Part shown: piece after piece, positions 7,448 to 13,978 of the stretch
How positions within the stretch are numbered: position 1 is the stretch's first letter
Layout: every line of letters starts with the position of its first letter
From: Adlercreutzia caecimuris B7
GTDB taxonomy: Bacteria; Actinomycetota; Coriobacteriia; Coriobacteriales; Eggerthellaceae
Length of the DNA stretch: 64,000 bases
Assembly: GCF_000403355.2 (NCBI RefSeq)
Contig: NZ_KE159646.1
Coordinates: 893,226 to 957,225 of the forward strand
Direction of reading: 5' to 3'
Made by a program: the position numbers and the translations under genes
Notes under the pieces: model-generated
The model's input: the letters and a program-made list of their open reading frames with translations, nothing else
Told to the model about the DNA's origin: nothing
Databases searched by the model: none

Positions 7448-7735
7448 CCCACGTTTTCGCGTCCGTCTGCGGCCACGCGCTTTCGCGGCCGTCTGCGGCT
7501 CCGCGCTTTCGCGACCGCCCGCGGCCCCGCGCTTTCGTGGCCGCCCGTGGCGCTATGCTCTCGCAGCCGTCTGCGATCCTCCATGCCCGTACCCATCCGC
7601 AACCTCAAGCTCCTGCAACCGCCCGCGTTCCTCCGCTCCCTCGCGGCCGCCCGCAGCTCCGCGCTCTCGCAGCTGTCTGCAACCCCGTGCTTTCGAGGCT
7701 GCCTGCTGCCTCGCGGTCCGACAAACGCTCGCAGC
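7448..7735. repeat. Degenerate 26-bp tandem array, about 11 units
   Basis: Five clear units start at 7448, 7474, 7500, 7526 and 7552 (core CGCGCTTTCGCGGCCGTCTG). After two eroded units, four more start near 7632, 7658, 7684 and 7710. The core can pair with itself (GCGAAAGCGC on the complement). Because 26 is not a multiple of three, the array cannot encode a peptide repeat of that length. Confidence 0.8.
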
Positions 7736-7862
7736 CCCCCGGGGGGCCTCCTGCACCGTACCCTGAGGCCGTTGCCCCTTCGTCGCTTCTTGGCAGAATC
7801 GCCGCCCTATCGCCGTCTCCTCGCAGAACCCCTCCCATCCTCCCCTCGCAGCGTTTCGGACA

Positions 7863-7894
7863 AACTGCATCTTTTTGCGAGATATGCATAGATT
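7863..7894 (+). repeat. Dispersed ATATGCATAG motif abutting the IS
   Basis: GCATCTTTTTGC followed by GATATGCATAGATT, the same two-part arrangement as at 5454-5480. The terminal ATT is the presumed target duplication of the insertion sequence. Confidence 0.7.
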
Positions 7895-9180
7895 GGGGGT
7901 GCGGACGTTTTTCCGTACCGCCTAGGCGGCGTACCCAAGCGAGGCGCGGTACTCGTCGGGGCTCAGCCACCCCAGCGAGCGCTTGATGCGCCCCGAGCAA
8001 TAGTAGCGCAGGTAGGCGTCCAGACGCCCGGAGAACTCCGCCAGGGAGACGCCCTCCCAGTCCCTGTAGTGGAAGAACTCGTTCTTGAGCCGGCCGAAGA
8101 ACCCCTCGCACGCCGCGTTGTCCGGGCTGCACCCCTTGGCCGACATGGAGCGGACCAGGCCGGCCCCCTCGCACAGGGCGATCCAGCCGGGCCAGCGGTA
8201 GTGGCCGCCGCGGTCGCTGTGCACCACGGTGCGCGCCCCCGGGCGCCTGCCGGCGAGCGCGTCCTCGAGCGACCCGTTGGCCAGGTCGGCCGTGGGCGAC
8301 GCCCCTATCCTCCAGCCGGCGGGGCGCCCGTCGAAGCAGTCCACCACGGCGCTCAGGTAGGCCTTGCCGGCCGGGATGCGGAACTCGGTTATGTCGGTGA
8401 CCCACAGCTCGTCCGGGGCGGCCGCCGAGAAGTCCCTGGCGACCAGGTTGGGCGGGGCGGCGGACACCTCGCCCTCGTAGGAGCTCCACCCCCTGCGCCG
8501 GCGCCTGTTGTAGGCCGCGGACAGGCCCTCCTCCCGCATCAGCCGGCGCACCACCTTCTCCGACACGCGCACGTCCTCGCGGCGCAGGCGGGCCCATATG
8601 GTGCGGTAGCCCCACGCGCGGGAGCCCTCGTCGAACAGCTCGCGCACGCGCGCCCGCAGCCCGGCGTACTTGTCGGGCCGCCCCAGGCGCGCCCGGTGGT
8701 ACTCATAGGAGCTCCTCGAGATCCTCAAGAAAGCGGTGATCTCTCGGAGGGGCAGGCCTGTCGCCGCGCGCAATCTCTCGCCCAGCTCGCACTTTCTCCT
8801 GTTCGATATCGAACCCGGGTGCGAGCCTGCCCCTTTTAGGTCGTCCAACACCGCCCTGAGCAGCATGTTCTCGTTCATGGCGGCCTCGTAGGCCGCCCTC
8901 TCCGCCTCGTTCAACGGGTCCTCCTCCGCATCGGGAGGGGCCATCCTAGCAGCTCCCCGTGGAGGTCTTGCGGCGGAGCCGGACGCCCGCCATCGCGCGT
9001 GGGGCAGCAGGCCCCGCCCCCAGCGCTGGACCGCGCCCCTGGACGCGCCGCAGAGCTCGGCGGCCTCCACCTGGGTCATCCCCTCCTCCAGCGCGAGCAG
9101 CGCCAGCTCGATCGTGTCCCTGTCGTACATGCGGACTCCTTCCCGGACCGACGCCGGTCCAAGTTTTTGTCCGCACCTCC
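7895..9180 (-). mobile_element. Complete IS3-family insertion sequence, about 1286 bp
   Basis: The ends are imperfect inverted repeats: left GGGGGTGCGGAC and right (complement) GGAGGTGCGGAC, with further matches inward (ACCG on both). The element is flanked by ATT on each side (7892-7894 and 9181-9183), a 3-bp target duplication as usual for IS3. One uninterrupted transposase frame fills it. The duplication and intact ORF indicate a fairly recent insertion. Exact ends could shift by a few bases if the element is taken to begin at TGCGGAC. Confidence 0.75.
7922..9130 (-). CDS. IS3-family transposase, single-frame (OrfAB-like)
   Basis: The 402-residue DDE transposase has an N-terminal helix-turn-helix (about residues 5-40, EEGMTQVEAAELCGASRGAV). 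A helical linker and an HTH_21-like region follow (about 125-205, RAWGYRTIWARLR then RLMREEGL). The rve integrase core contains WVTDITEF (first Asp), VVHSDRGGHY (second Asp) and NAACEGFFGRLKNEFF (Glu), ending with the usual RIKRSLGWLSPDEYR. Most IS3 elements split this into orfA and orfB joined by a -1 frameshift; here the frame is continuous. All catalytic residues are present, so the element may be active. The ATG is about 50 bases inside the right end of the IS. Confidence 0.92.
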   Translation of the reverse strand: MYDRDTIELALLALEEGMTQVEAAELCGASRGAVQRWGRGLLPHARWRASGSAARPPRGAARMAPPDAEEDPLNEAERAAYEAAMNENMLLRAVLDDLKGAGSHPGSISNRRKCELGERLRAATGLPLREITAFLRISRSSYEYHRARLGRPDKYAGLRARVRELFDEGSRAWGYRTIWARLRREDVRVSEKVVRRLMREEGLSAAYNRRRRRGWSSYEGEVSAAPPNLVARDFSAAAPDELWVTDITEFRIPAGKAYLSAVVDCFDGRPAGWRIGASPTADLANGSLEDALAGRRPGARTVVHSDRGGHYRWPGWIALCEGAGLVRSMSAKGCSPDNAACEGFFGRLKNEFFHYRDWEGVSLAEFSGRLDAYLRYYCSGRIKRSLGWLSPDEYRASLGYAA

Positions 9181-9202
9181 ATTTGAATCCCGCTCCTAAG
9201 CA

Positions 9203-9293
9203 AATCTATGCATATCGATCGAAAATGCGCAGCTAATCTATGCAAATCGAGACTTTTTGCACAACGATGCACATTTTTTACTGATTTGCACAG
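9203..9293 (-). repeat. Pair of dispersed ATATGCATAG motifs beside the IS
   Basis: AATCTATGCATATCG at 9203-9217 and AATCTATGCAAATCG at 9235-9249. A weaker opposite-strand match, GATTTGCACAG, is at 9283-9293. Confidence 0.65.
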
Positions 9294-9340
9294 CTCGTTG
9301 AACGGAAAGAGCGAGGAAGCTCGAAGGGGCTGAGGGGGGC

Positions 9341-9524
9341 CGAAGGGCTGAAAGAGAAAGGGATCGGTTGGCCCTGGCGGCAGTGCGAAGGGGCCGAGGG
9401 GCCGAGGGGCCGAGGGGTCGAGGGGATCGAAGGGGCGAGGGGGCCGAGGGGCCGAGGGAATCAAAGGGGCCGAGGGGCTGAAAGAGAAAAGGGTCGGTTG
9501 GCCCTGGCGGCAGTGCGAAGGGGC
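9341..9524. repeat. Duplicated 54-bp block around a GGGGCCGA minisatellite
   Basis: Two near-identical 54-bp copies (9341-9394 and 9471-9524), both containing TCGGTTGGCCCTGGCGGCAG, flank about 80 bases of imperfect GGGGCCGA repeats. The G-runs on the plus strand could form quadruplexes. Confidence 0.85.
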
Positions 9525-9640
9525 AGGAAGTAGCTGGGATGGCGGCAGCGATGCGGACATGGCGGCGGGGCGGAGGCAAACCGCCGGAGGCGGAGAAGCT
9601 CCCGGCGGCCGTCGGACGGAGGGCGCCGAAAAGGCTCTGA

Positions 9641-10285
9641 CTAGCCGCAGAGGTGCTCGATGAGGATCTTCACGCCCAGGAAGATAAGGACGACGCCTCC
9701 GGCAATGGTGGCGGGCCTCTCGAAGCGGGCGCCGAAATGGTTGCCGACAGCCACGCCGACGAACGACAGCGCAAAGGTGGTGACGCCGATGACCGCCGCG
9801 GCAAGCCAGATGTTCACCCCCAAGAAGGCGAAGGTGACGCCGACCGCCAGGGCGTCGATACTCGTGGCCACGGCGAGCATGACAAGCTCGCGATAGTCGA
9901 GGGCCTCCCGCGCCTGAGGGACAGCCGCATCGGGGCGCTCGCAGGCCGATGTGCGGTACTTGGGACAACTCGCGCAGTTGCGGCCGCAAGCGCACACGTC
10001 TCCCTCGGCGTCCTCGTGGAAGGCATCCCACAGCATCTTGCCGCCGATGAAGACGAGCAGCCCGAAGGCGATCCAATGGTCCACTGCAGCGATAGAGGAG
10101 GCGAACAAGCTGCCGACCGTCCATCCGATCAGCGGCATGAGCGCCTGGAAGCCGCCGAAGAACAGCGCGATGACGAGGACATGGCGCCAGTTCACATGCC
10201 GCATGCCCAGGCCTTTGCACACAGCCACGGCGAACGCGTCCATGGAAAGCCCCGCGCCGATGAGGAACAGCTCGATGACGCCCAC
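9641..10285 (-). CDS. mntP: Manganese efflux pump MntP
   Basis: This 214-residue, six-helix membrane protein exports Mn2+ and protects against manganese excess. Two related halves each carry the family's metal-binding acidic motif, GLSMDAFAVAV (about residue 16) and ATSIDALAVGV (about 142). The loop between helices 3 and 4 is longer than in usual MntP proteins (about 185-190 residues). It contains five cysteines and two Cys-x2/3-Cys-like spacings (VCACGRNCASC then TSAC), which could bind metal or sense redox state (inference). Translation starts at GTG (10283-10285) with GGGAG seven bases upstream. The leader holds a yybP-ykoY Mn riboswitch and a terminator, so expression should rise with intracellular Mn. 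Confidence 0.93.
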   Translation of the reverse strand: MGVIELFLIGAGLSMDAFAVAVCKGLGMRHVNWRHVLVIALFFGGFQALMPLIGWTVGSLFASSIAAVDHWIAFGLLVFIGGKMLWDAFHEDAEGDVCACGRNCASCPKYRTSACERPDAAVPQAREALDYRELVMLAVATSIDALAVGVTFAFLGVNIWLAAAVIGVTTFALSFVGVAVGNHFGARFERPATIAGGVVLIFLGVKILIEHLCG

Positions 10286-10304
10286 AACAACTCCCTTCGA
10301 CCGT

Positions 10305-10331
10305 AAAAAAGCGCCGGCTTCGCGCCGACGC
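10305..10331 (-). terminator. Riboswitch-controlled intrinsic terminator in the mntP leader
   Basis: GCGTCGGC and GCCGGCGC form a strong stem (one G-T pair) with a GCGAA loop, followed on the minus strand by six T. It lies between the aptamer and the mntP GTG, as expected for transcription control. Confidence 0.85.
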
Positions 10332-10361
10332 TGAAAACGGTGCGGCGCGAAAGCTGCACCG

Positions 10362-10450
10362 CACGTCTTGCCATTGAAGATCGCGCCAGCCCTTGCGGGC
10401 AGTCTGTTGACGCGGCCACGCCCCGTAAGACGCCGGCTACTCCCCTGCGG
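10362..10450 (-). promoter_or_regulatory. yybP-ykoY manganese riboswitch aptamer
   Basis: On the minus strand the leader contains, in order, GGGGAGTAGC (10436-10445), GTCAACAGACT (10401-10411) and CAAGAC (10365-10370), separated by pairing GC-rich segments. These are the conserved elements of the yybP-ykoY aptamer, which binds Mn2+. A further hairpin (10338-10361) lies between the aptamer and the terminator and could take part in the switch. An upstream extended -10 (TGCTACACT, about 10461-10469) overlaps the end of mutY and would start transcription just before the aptamer. Confidence 0.9.
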
Positions 10451-10471
10451 ATACCGCCTAGTGTAGCACAG

Positions 10472-11356
10472 CTAGGGAACGAGCAGAGCGCCCTCGCGGC
10501 GAAAGAAGCCCTCGCCGACAAGGTCCCCCGCAATGGACTCGAACAGATCGGCCCCCACCGCCTCCCGCCCCGCCGCGACCTCGGCGGCGGACAGCTCGCG
10601 GGCCACCACGGCGGCCTCCACCCCCTCGGGGGCGGCCAGCACGCGACGCACGATCCAAGCGCGCTTCTGACGACGCGATCCCTCGAAGGCGGACTGGCGG
10701 CTGTAGGAGGCACTACGCCGGGTGGGATTCACGCCCGTAGCCTTCAGATGCGCACCGTAGTCGAGCAGCCCGTAGTACCACCGGCGCGGGTCGGCGGCAG
10801 CCGACGGGTGGAAGGCCGCGGCGGCCACTGCGGGCTCGAGTTCGCGATCGGGCACGCCCTCCCGCCCGGGAAACAGCTCGTGCAGGAAGACGGCCCGAAC
10901 ATTGGTCTCGACATACACGGCTGGCTTCTGGTAGGCAAACGCCATGACCCCGGCCGCCGTGGCCGGGCCGATGCCCGGAAGGGCGAGCAGTCCCTCGTAG
11001 CTGCCGGGCAGACGCCCTTCCCCCGCAACCGCGCATTCGTCGGCCGTGCGCTTCAGCGCCAGAGCGCGCCGGTTATAGCCGAGCCCCTGCCAGAGCTCCA
11101 GCACATCGGGAACGGCCGCCGCCGCAAGCGCATCTAAGGTGGGAAAAGCCGCGAGGAACCGTTCCCAGAAACGCCCGACGCGCGCCACCTGGGTCTGCTG
11201 CAGCATGATCTCGGAGACGAGCACCGCATAGGGGTCGTCCACGTGGCGCCAAGGCAGCTCGCGGTAAAGCCCGTCGCCCACCTCGAGCATGCGCGCCGTA
11301 AACTCGTCCAAAGGCGCAGCTCCTCGCGGCCAGGCCGGCTCGATTCTCTTTCCCAT
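10472..11356 (-). CDS. mutY: A/G-specific adenine glycosylase (MutY-type), lacking the Fe-S cluster
   Basis: The 294-residue HhH-GPD DNA glycosylase presumably removes adenine opposite 8-oxoguanine. LPWRH and SEIMLQQTQVARV (catalytic Glu) are at about residues 35-60, GLGYNRRA near 92, and the helix-hairpin-helix LPGIGPATAAGVMAFA near 125. Where MutY usually has an Asp before the N-V-R motif, this protein reads VETNVRAVF, so a Glu replaces it or the active site is shifted. The four-cysteine [4Fe-4S] loop is missing; the segment reads NPTRRSASYSRQSAFEGS without cysteines. The C-terminal NUDIX-like 8-oxoG recognition domain of standard MutY (about 350 residues) is also shortened. Clusterless MutY homologues are known in anaerobes. 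The ATG has AGGAGA eight bases upstream. It lies 23 bases after the AAA+-like gene, probably in one operon. Confidence 0.82.
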   Translation of the reverse strand: MGKRIEPAWPRGAAPLDEFTARMLEVGDGLYRELPWRHVDDPYAVLVSEIMLQQTQVARVGRFWERFLAAFPTLDALAAAAVPDVLELWQGLGYNRRALALKRTADECAVAGEGRLPGSYEGLLALPGIGPATAAGVMAFAYQKPAVYVETNVRAVFLHELFPGREGVPDRELEPAVAAAAFHPSAAADPRRWYYGLLDYGAHLKATGVNPTRRSASYSRQSAFEGSRRQKRAWIVRRVLAAPEGVEAAVVARELSAAEVAAGREAVGADLFESIAGDLVGEGFFRREGALLVP

Positions 11357-11379
11357 ACTACGCTCTCCTGCCGCAATCG

Positions 11380-12816
11380 CTACAGGAGGCTCTCCAGATC
11401 GTCCAGGCCGGCGGCGAAATCGGAGATGACGGCGTTTTCCAGCGCAGCGTACTCGGCCGAGTCGAGCGGCTGGTAGGCGGCCAGCTTGTCGAAGAGGTTC
11501 TCGCGCGTGACCGGCTGGTAGCGCCGCTCAACCAAGCCCTGCTTATAGGCCTCTTCGAGCGCCTCGCGCACGGCCATGTACAAATCGTAGCGCGGCATGT
11601 TGGCCGACAGGCGCACCAGCTCCTCGCGGTTGAGCGCGCGCAGCGACGGGTGGGCGCGGGCCAGGTCCATCCAGATGTCGTCGCGCTCGGCGGCCGTGGG
11701 ATAGTCGATGTCGATGCAGGTCATGGGATAGAGCAGCTCGCCGAAGAACGGGTCGACGGCATCGAGGGCCGACGCCGAGGCGAGTACGTACACATCGGGG
11801 TTCTCCACAGCCTGGCGGATAAGGCCCACGGCCTCGCGCGCGCCCCGAGACAGGGCGGCCATGAAGAAACCCGCCATATCGTCGGCGGCATCGATCATGG
11901 GAGCGCCCCACAAATCGATATCCTCCAGCACGAGCACCCCTCCGCCCTCGAAGCCGCGGCGCAGCGCCGCCAGGTGCTCCGAGTCGGAGGCCTGAGCGCT
12001 CACCGACAGCATGGGCACGCCCTGGAAGCTCTCCTCCATGCGCATGCGCACAGCCGGCAGCCCCAGCTCGCCCACGGTAGCCATCATGAAGCGGCTCGCA
12101 TCCTCGCGGGCATCGGAGCAGAACAGCAGGCAGTCGACCATCGGCATGGCGTCGAAGCCGTGGCGGGTGTTCAGCATGGACACGAACGACTCGAAATCGG
12201 GATCGCCCGCCATGCCGATGCCGAGGGAGCGCATACGCTCGATAACCGTGCCGTAGCCCGGCGCGGTGTCGTAGGTGAAGATATCGACCGGCTGGGGCGC
12301 AGGGCCGGCATCCGGCTCTGGCGACGGACCGGAAGCTGCCGGAGCCTCCAGGGACGCGGCGGAGGCGGCCGGCTGCGGCGCGTTCACCACCAGGGGCGGT
12401 GCCATGAGCATGTCCATCGCTCCCTGGCCGAGAGCCTCGGACATCTCCTCCAAGTCGTCGCGGGAGAAGCCGAACTCAGCCAGGCGGTCGAACGCGAGCC
12501 CCTGCAGCTGGGCCGTGCAGGCCTCCACCTCGTCGCGGGACAGGTAGGGCTCCAGCCGCTCGAAGATATACTCGGCCAGGGAGCGCTCCTTAATGGAGCA
12601 TGCCACCCGCCAAGCCTGCTTGAGCCCCATGATGGCGTCTTCCGAGGGCACCTCGCTCGCCTCGACGGCCTGCTCGAACGCAGCCAGGTACAGGTGCAGC
12701 CCGAGCTTCGCGTCACCCGCCTCGCAGGCGGCCGTGGCGCGGGCCAGGTAATCGTTGGTCAGACCGGATGGGTTGTCATCGCGGGCAGGCTTGCCGGCGT
12801 CGTTTCTCTCAAACAT
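11380..12816 (-). CDS. AAA+-like protein without a Walker A motif (function unknown)
   Basis: A 478-residue protein I cannot name. The first 120 residues look helical (YLAAFEQAVEA, EYIFERLEPYLSRDEVEAC). An Ala/Pro-rich linker (about 145-180) follows, then a region with AAA+ order. The strand where Walker A should sit reads CLLFCSDAREDASRF and has no GxxxxGK. A Walker-B-like VLVLEDIDLWG comes next, a sensor-1-like YVLASASALDAVDPFF, and a lid-like C-terminal helical part (LSANMPRYDLYMAV). Loss of the phosphate loop suggests it does not hydrolyse ATP and acts as a scaffold or regulator (inference). The start is taken as the Met at 12816 because AGAGGTAG lies just upstream; an in-frame ATG five codons earlier overlaps that site. 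It precedes mutY by 23 bases. Confidence 0.6.
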   Translation of the reverse strand: MFERNDAGKPARDDNPSGLTNDYLARATAACEAGDAKLGLHLYLAAFEQAVEASEVPSEDAIMGLKQAWRVACSIKERSLAEYIFERLEPYLSRDEVEACTAQLQGLAFDRLAEFGFSRDDLEEMSEALGQGAMDMLMAPPLVVNAPQPAASAASLEAPAASGPSPEPDAGPAPQPVDIFTYDTAPGYGTVIERMRSLGIGMAGDPDFESFVSMLNTRHGFDAMPMVDCLLFCSDAREDASRFMMATVGELGLPAVRMRMEESFQGVPMLSVSAQASDSEHLAALRRGFEGGGVLVLEDIDLWGAPMIDAADDMAGFFMAALSRGAREAVGLIRQAVENPDVYVLASASALDAVDPFFGELLYPMTCIDIDYPTAAERDDIWMDLARAHPSLRALNREELVRLSANMPRYDLYMAVREALEEAYKQGLVERRYQPVTRENLFDKLAAYQPLDSAEYAALENAVISDFAAGLDDLESLL

Positions 12817-12838
12817 GGCGCTACCTCTCATAAGCTGC

Positions 12839-12898
12839 GGGCCCCGGGCCCGTTTCGTGTGTCGATGCCATTTTATCGAACAAAAGTGCGCTTGTACA
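12839..12898 (-). promoter_or_regulatory. Promoter and leader hairpin of the AAA+-like gene
   Basis: TGTACA (12893-12898) and TAAAAT (about 12869-12875) on the minus strand are spaced about 17 bases, a plausible sigma-70-type promoter. It starts only eight bases past the HAD gene stop. A GC-only palindrome (GGGCCCCGGGCCC, 12838-12851) lies between promoter and ribosome binding site and would fold in the leader. Confidence 0.5.
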
Positions 12899-12906
12899 GA
12901 TGGAAA

Positions 12907-13803
12907 TTACCATTCCAGAATATCGTAGCCCTCGGCGTTGGCCGTGCGGGCAAGCGGACGGTCGGGTGTGACCGCGCACGGGTGGGCGGCGGCGGCCAAG
13001 AGGGCGCGGTCAGAATGATGATCGCCGTAGGCCCAGGCCAGTTCCCACGCTCCCGCGCCGAACCGCTCATCGCAGAACCGGGTGAGCGCCTCCACCTTCT
13101 CGGGACCCTCGATGGGCAGCCCCTCCACCCTGTCGGTGTAGTTGCCCTGGAAGTCCGCCTTCATGCGCGTGGCGATGGCGTACTGAATGGGGCGACGCTC
13201 CATAGCGGCGGCCACGATGGGCTCGAAGGTGGCCGACACGCACACCACCGCATGGCCCGCTTCCTCGTGGGCGCGCATGGCCGCCTCAGCGTCGGGTCGG
13301 AAGCGCTCGTCGATGAAGCGATCGTAGAAATCGCGCAGGAACTCGTTCGTCTCGCCGACCGAACGGCCCGCGAAAGCGCGGAATACCAGCCCGCGCACCC
13401 AGCTCTCGTTCTGGGGAAGGCGCGCCTTGTAGCAGGCCGCCCAGCCCAGAATGCGCGCCACCACCGACGGCTTCAGCATGCGGCGCCGGGCCAGATGGCG
13501 CACGAGCAGCACCGGGGAGTTGCCGCGGATGCAGGTGCCGTCGAAATCGAAGGCCGCCACCTGCACCTTCCCCGCCTCGTTGCGCGCGGGCTCGGGCGGA
13601 ATGAGCCGCTCGGCGCCGAGAGCCGCAGGAGCGACACGGCACACGCCCTCGGGCAGATGGGCGAACGGGCCGCAGCCGCATTCCCCATCGGGCACGAGCA
13701 CGGAGGGTTTCGACGCTATGGGCATGATCACTCGGCGATCCTTCGGTCTGTCGGCGCCAACAACGGGCGATCGGCCCGCCGTGTGCCGCCGACGAGAATA
13801 CAT
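12907..13803 (-). CDS. HAD-IB family phosphatase (SerB-like)
   Basis: A hydrolase of the haloacid dehalogenase superfamily, 298 residues from the first ATG. Motif I is AAFDFDGTCIRGNS (nucleophile and acid Asp, about residue 85-90), motif II is VCVSATFEPIV, and motifs III/IV are in WAYGDHHSDRALL, where the GDxxxD pair binds Mg2+. A helical cap lies between motifs I and II, as in phosphoserine-phosphatase-like subfamily IB. The 80 residues before motif I are long for the family and contain ECGCG; their role is unknown. A TATGAT -10 element (13812-13817) puts the transcript start within about three bases of this ATG. Translation is therefore either leaderless from 13803 or starts at the internal Met at 13725, which has AAGGA upstream. 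The substrate is not predictable. Confidence 0.82.
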   Translation of the reverse strand: MYSRRRHTAGRSPVVGADRPKDRRVIMPIASKPSVLVPDGECGCGPFAHLPEGVCRVAPAALGAERLIPPEPARNEAGKVQVAAFDFDGTCIRGNSPVLLVRHLARRRMLKPSVVARILGWAACYKARLPQNESWVRGLVFRAFAGRSVGETNEFLRDFYDRFIDERFRPDAEAAMRAHEEAGHAVVCVSATFEPIVAAAMERRPIQYAIATRMKADFQGNYTDRVEGLPIEGPEKVEALTRFCDERFGAGAWELAWAYGDHHSDRALLAAAAHPCAVTPDRPLARTANAEGYDILEW

Positions 13804-13811
13804 GAGACCCT

Positions 13812-13817
13812 ATCATA
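13812..13817 (-). promoter_or_regulatory. -10 element giving a near-leaderless transcript (HAD gene)
   Basis: TATGAT on the minus strand ends nine bases before the ATG at 13803. The azlC promoter at 19322-19327 has the same -10-to-ATG distance. No -35 match is clear. Confidence 0.45.
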
Positions 13818-13912
13818 GCCCAACGCTGGCGCCGACGCCGCCGCGGGATGTCCAACAACAGAGAACCTTTACCAACCTGATGCCTTCGCAAGAAACGGGA
13901 GTGGCACGCCCG

Positions 13913-13966
13913 CCGCACCCGAGCGCGGCTGCTGCGGAGCCGCACCCGAGCGCGGCCGCCGCGGAA
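13913..13966. repeat. 27-bp GC-rich tandem repeat, two copies
   Basis: Two adjacent copies of a unit beginning CCGCACCCGAGCGCGGC (13913-13939 and 13940-13966) differ at three positions. They lie just past the stop of the ABC subunit at 13979, in the 175-base gap that also holds the HAD promoter. GCGGCT/AGCCGC pairing gives each a small hairpin. Confidence 0.8.
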
Positions 13967-13978
13967 TCGAGCCGCCCC

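Larger units (their letters stand above)
7206..7894. other. Non-coding, repeat-filled stretch between the nuclease gene and the IS
   Basis: No convincing gene. Most of it is the 26-bp degenerate array (7448-7735). A TATAAT hexamer occurs on the minus strand near 7392-7397 but no gene follows it. One copy of the ATATGCATAG motif abuts the IS at 7881-7894. Confidence 0.6.
9184..9640. other. Non-coding region between the IS and mntP
   Basis: Holds two minus-strand copies of the ATATGCATAG motif (9203-9249) and a GGGGCCGA-rich minisatellite with a duplicated 54-bp block (9341-9524). No gene is supported, and no clear terminator for mntP is visible. Confidence 0.6.

Noticed and set aside
7408-7986. 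Plus-strand ORF over the 26-bp array
   Set aside because: The repeat period is not a multiple of three, the protein is Arg/Pro/Ala-rich and it reads into the IS end.
9238-9579. Minus-strand ORF over the GGGGCCGA minisatellite
   Set aside because: Only Pro/Leu/Arg repeats with no start signal or domain.
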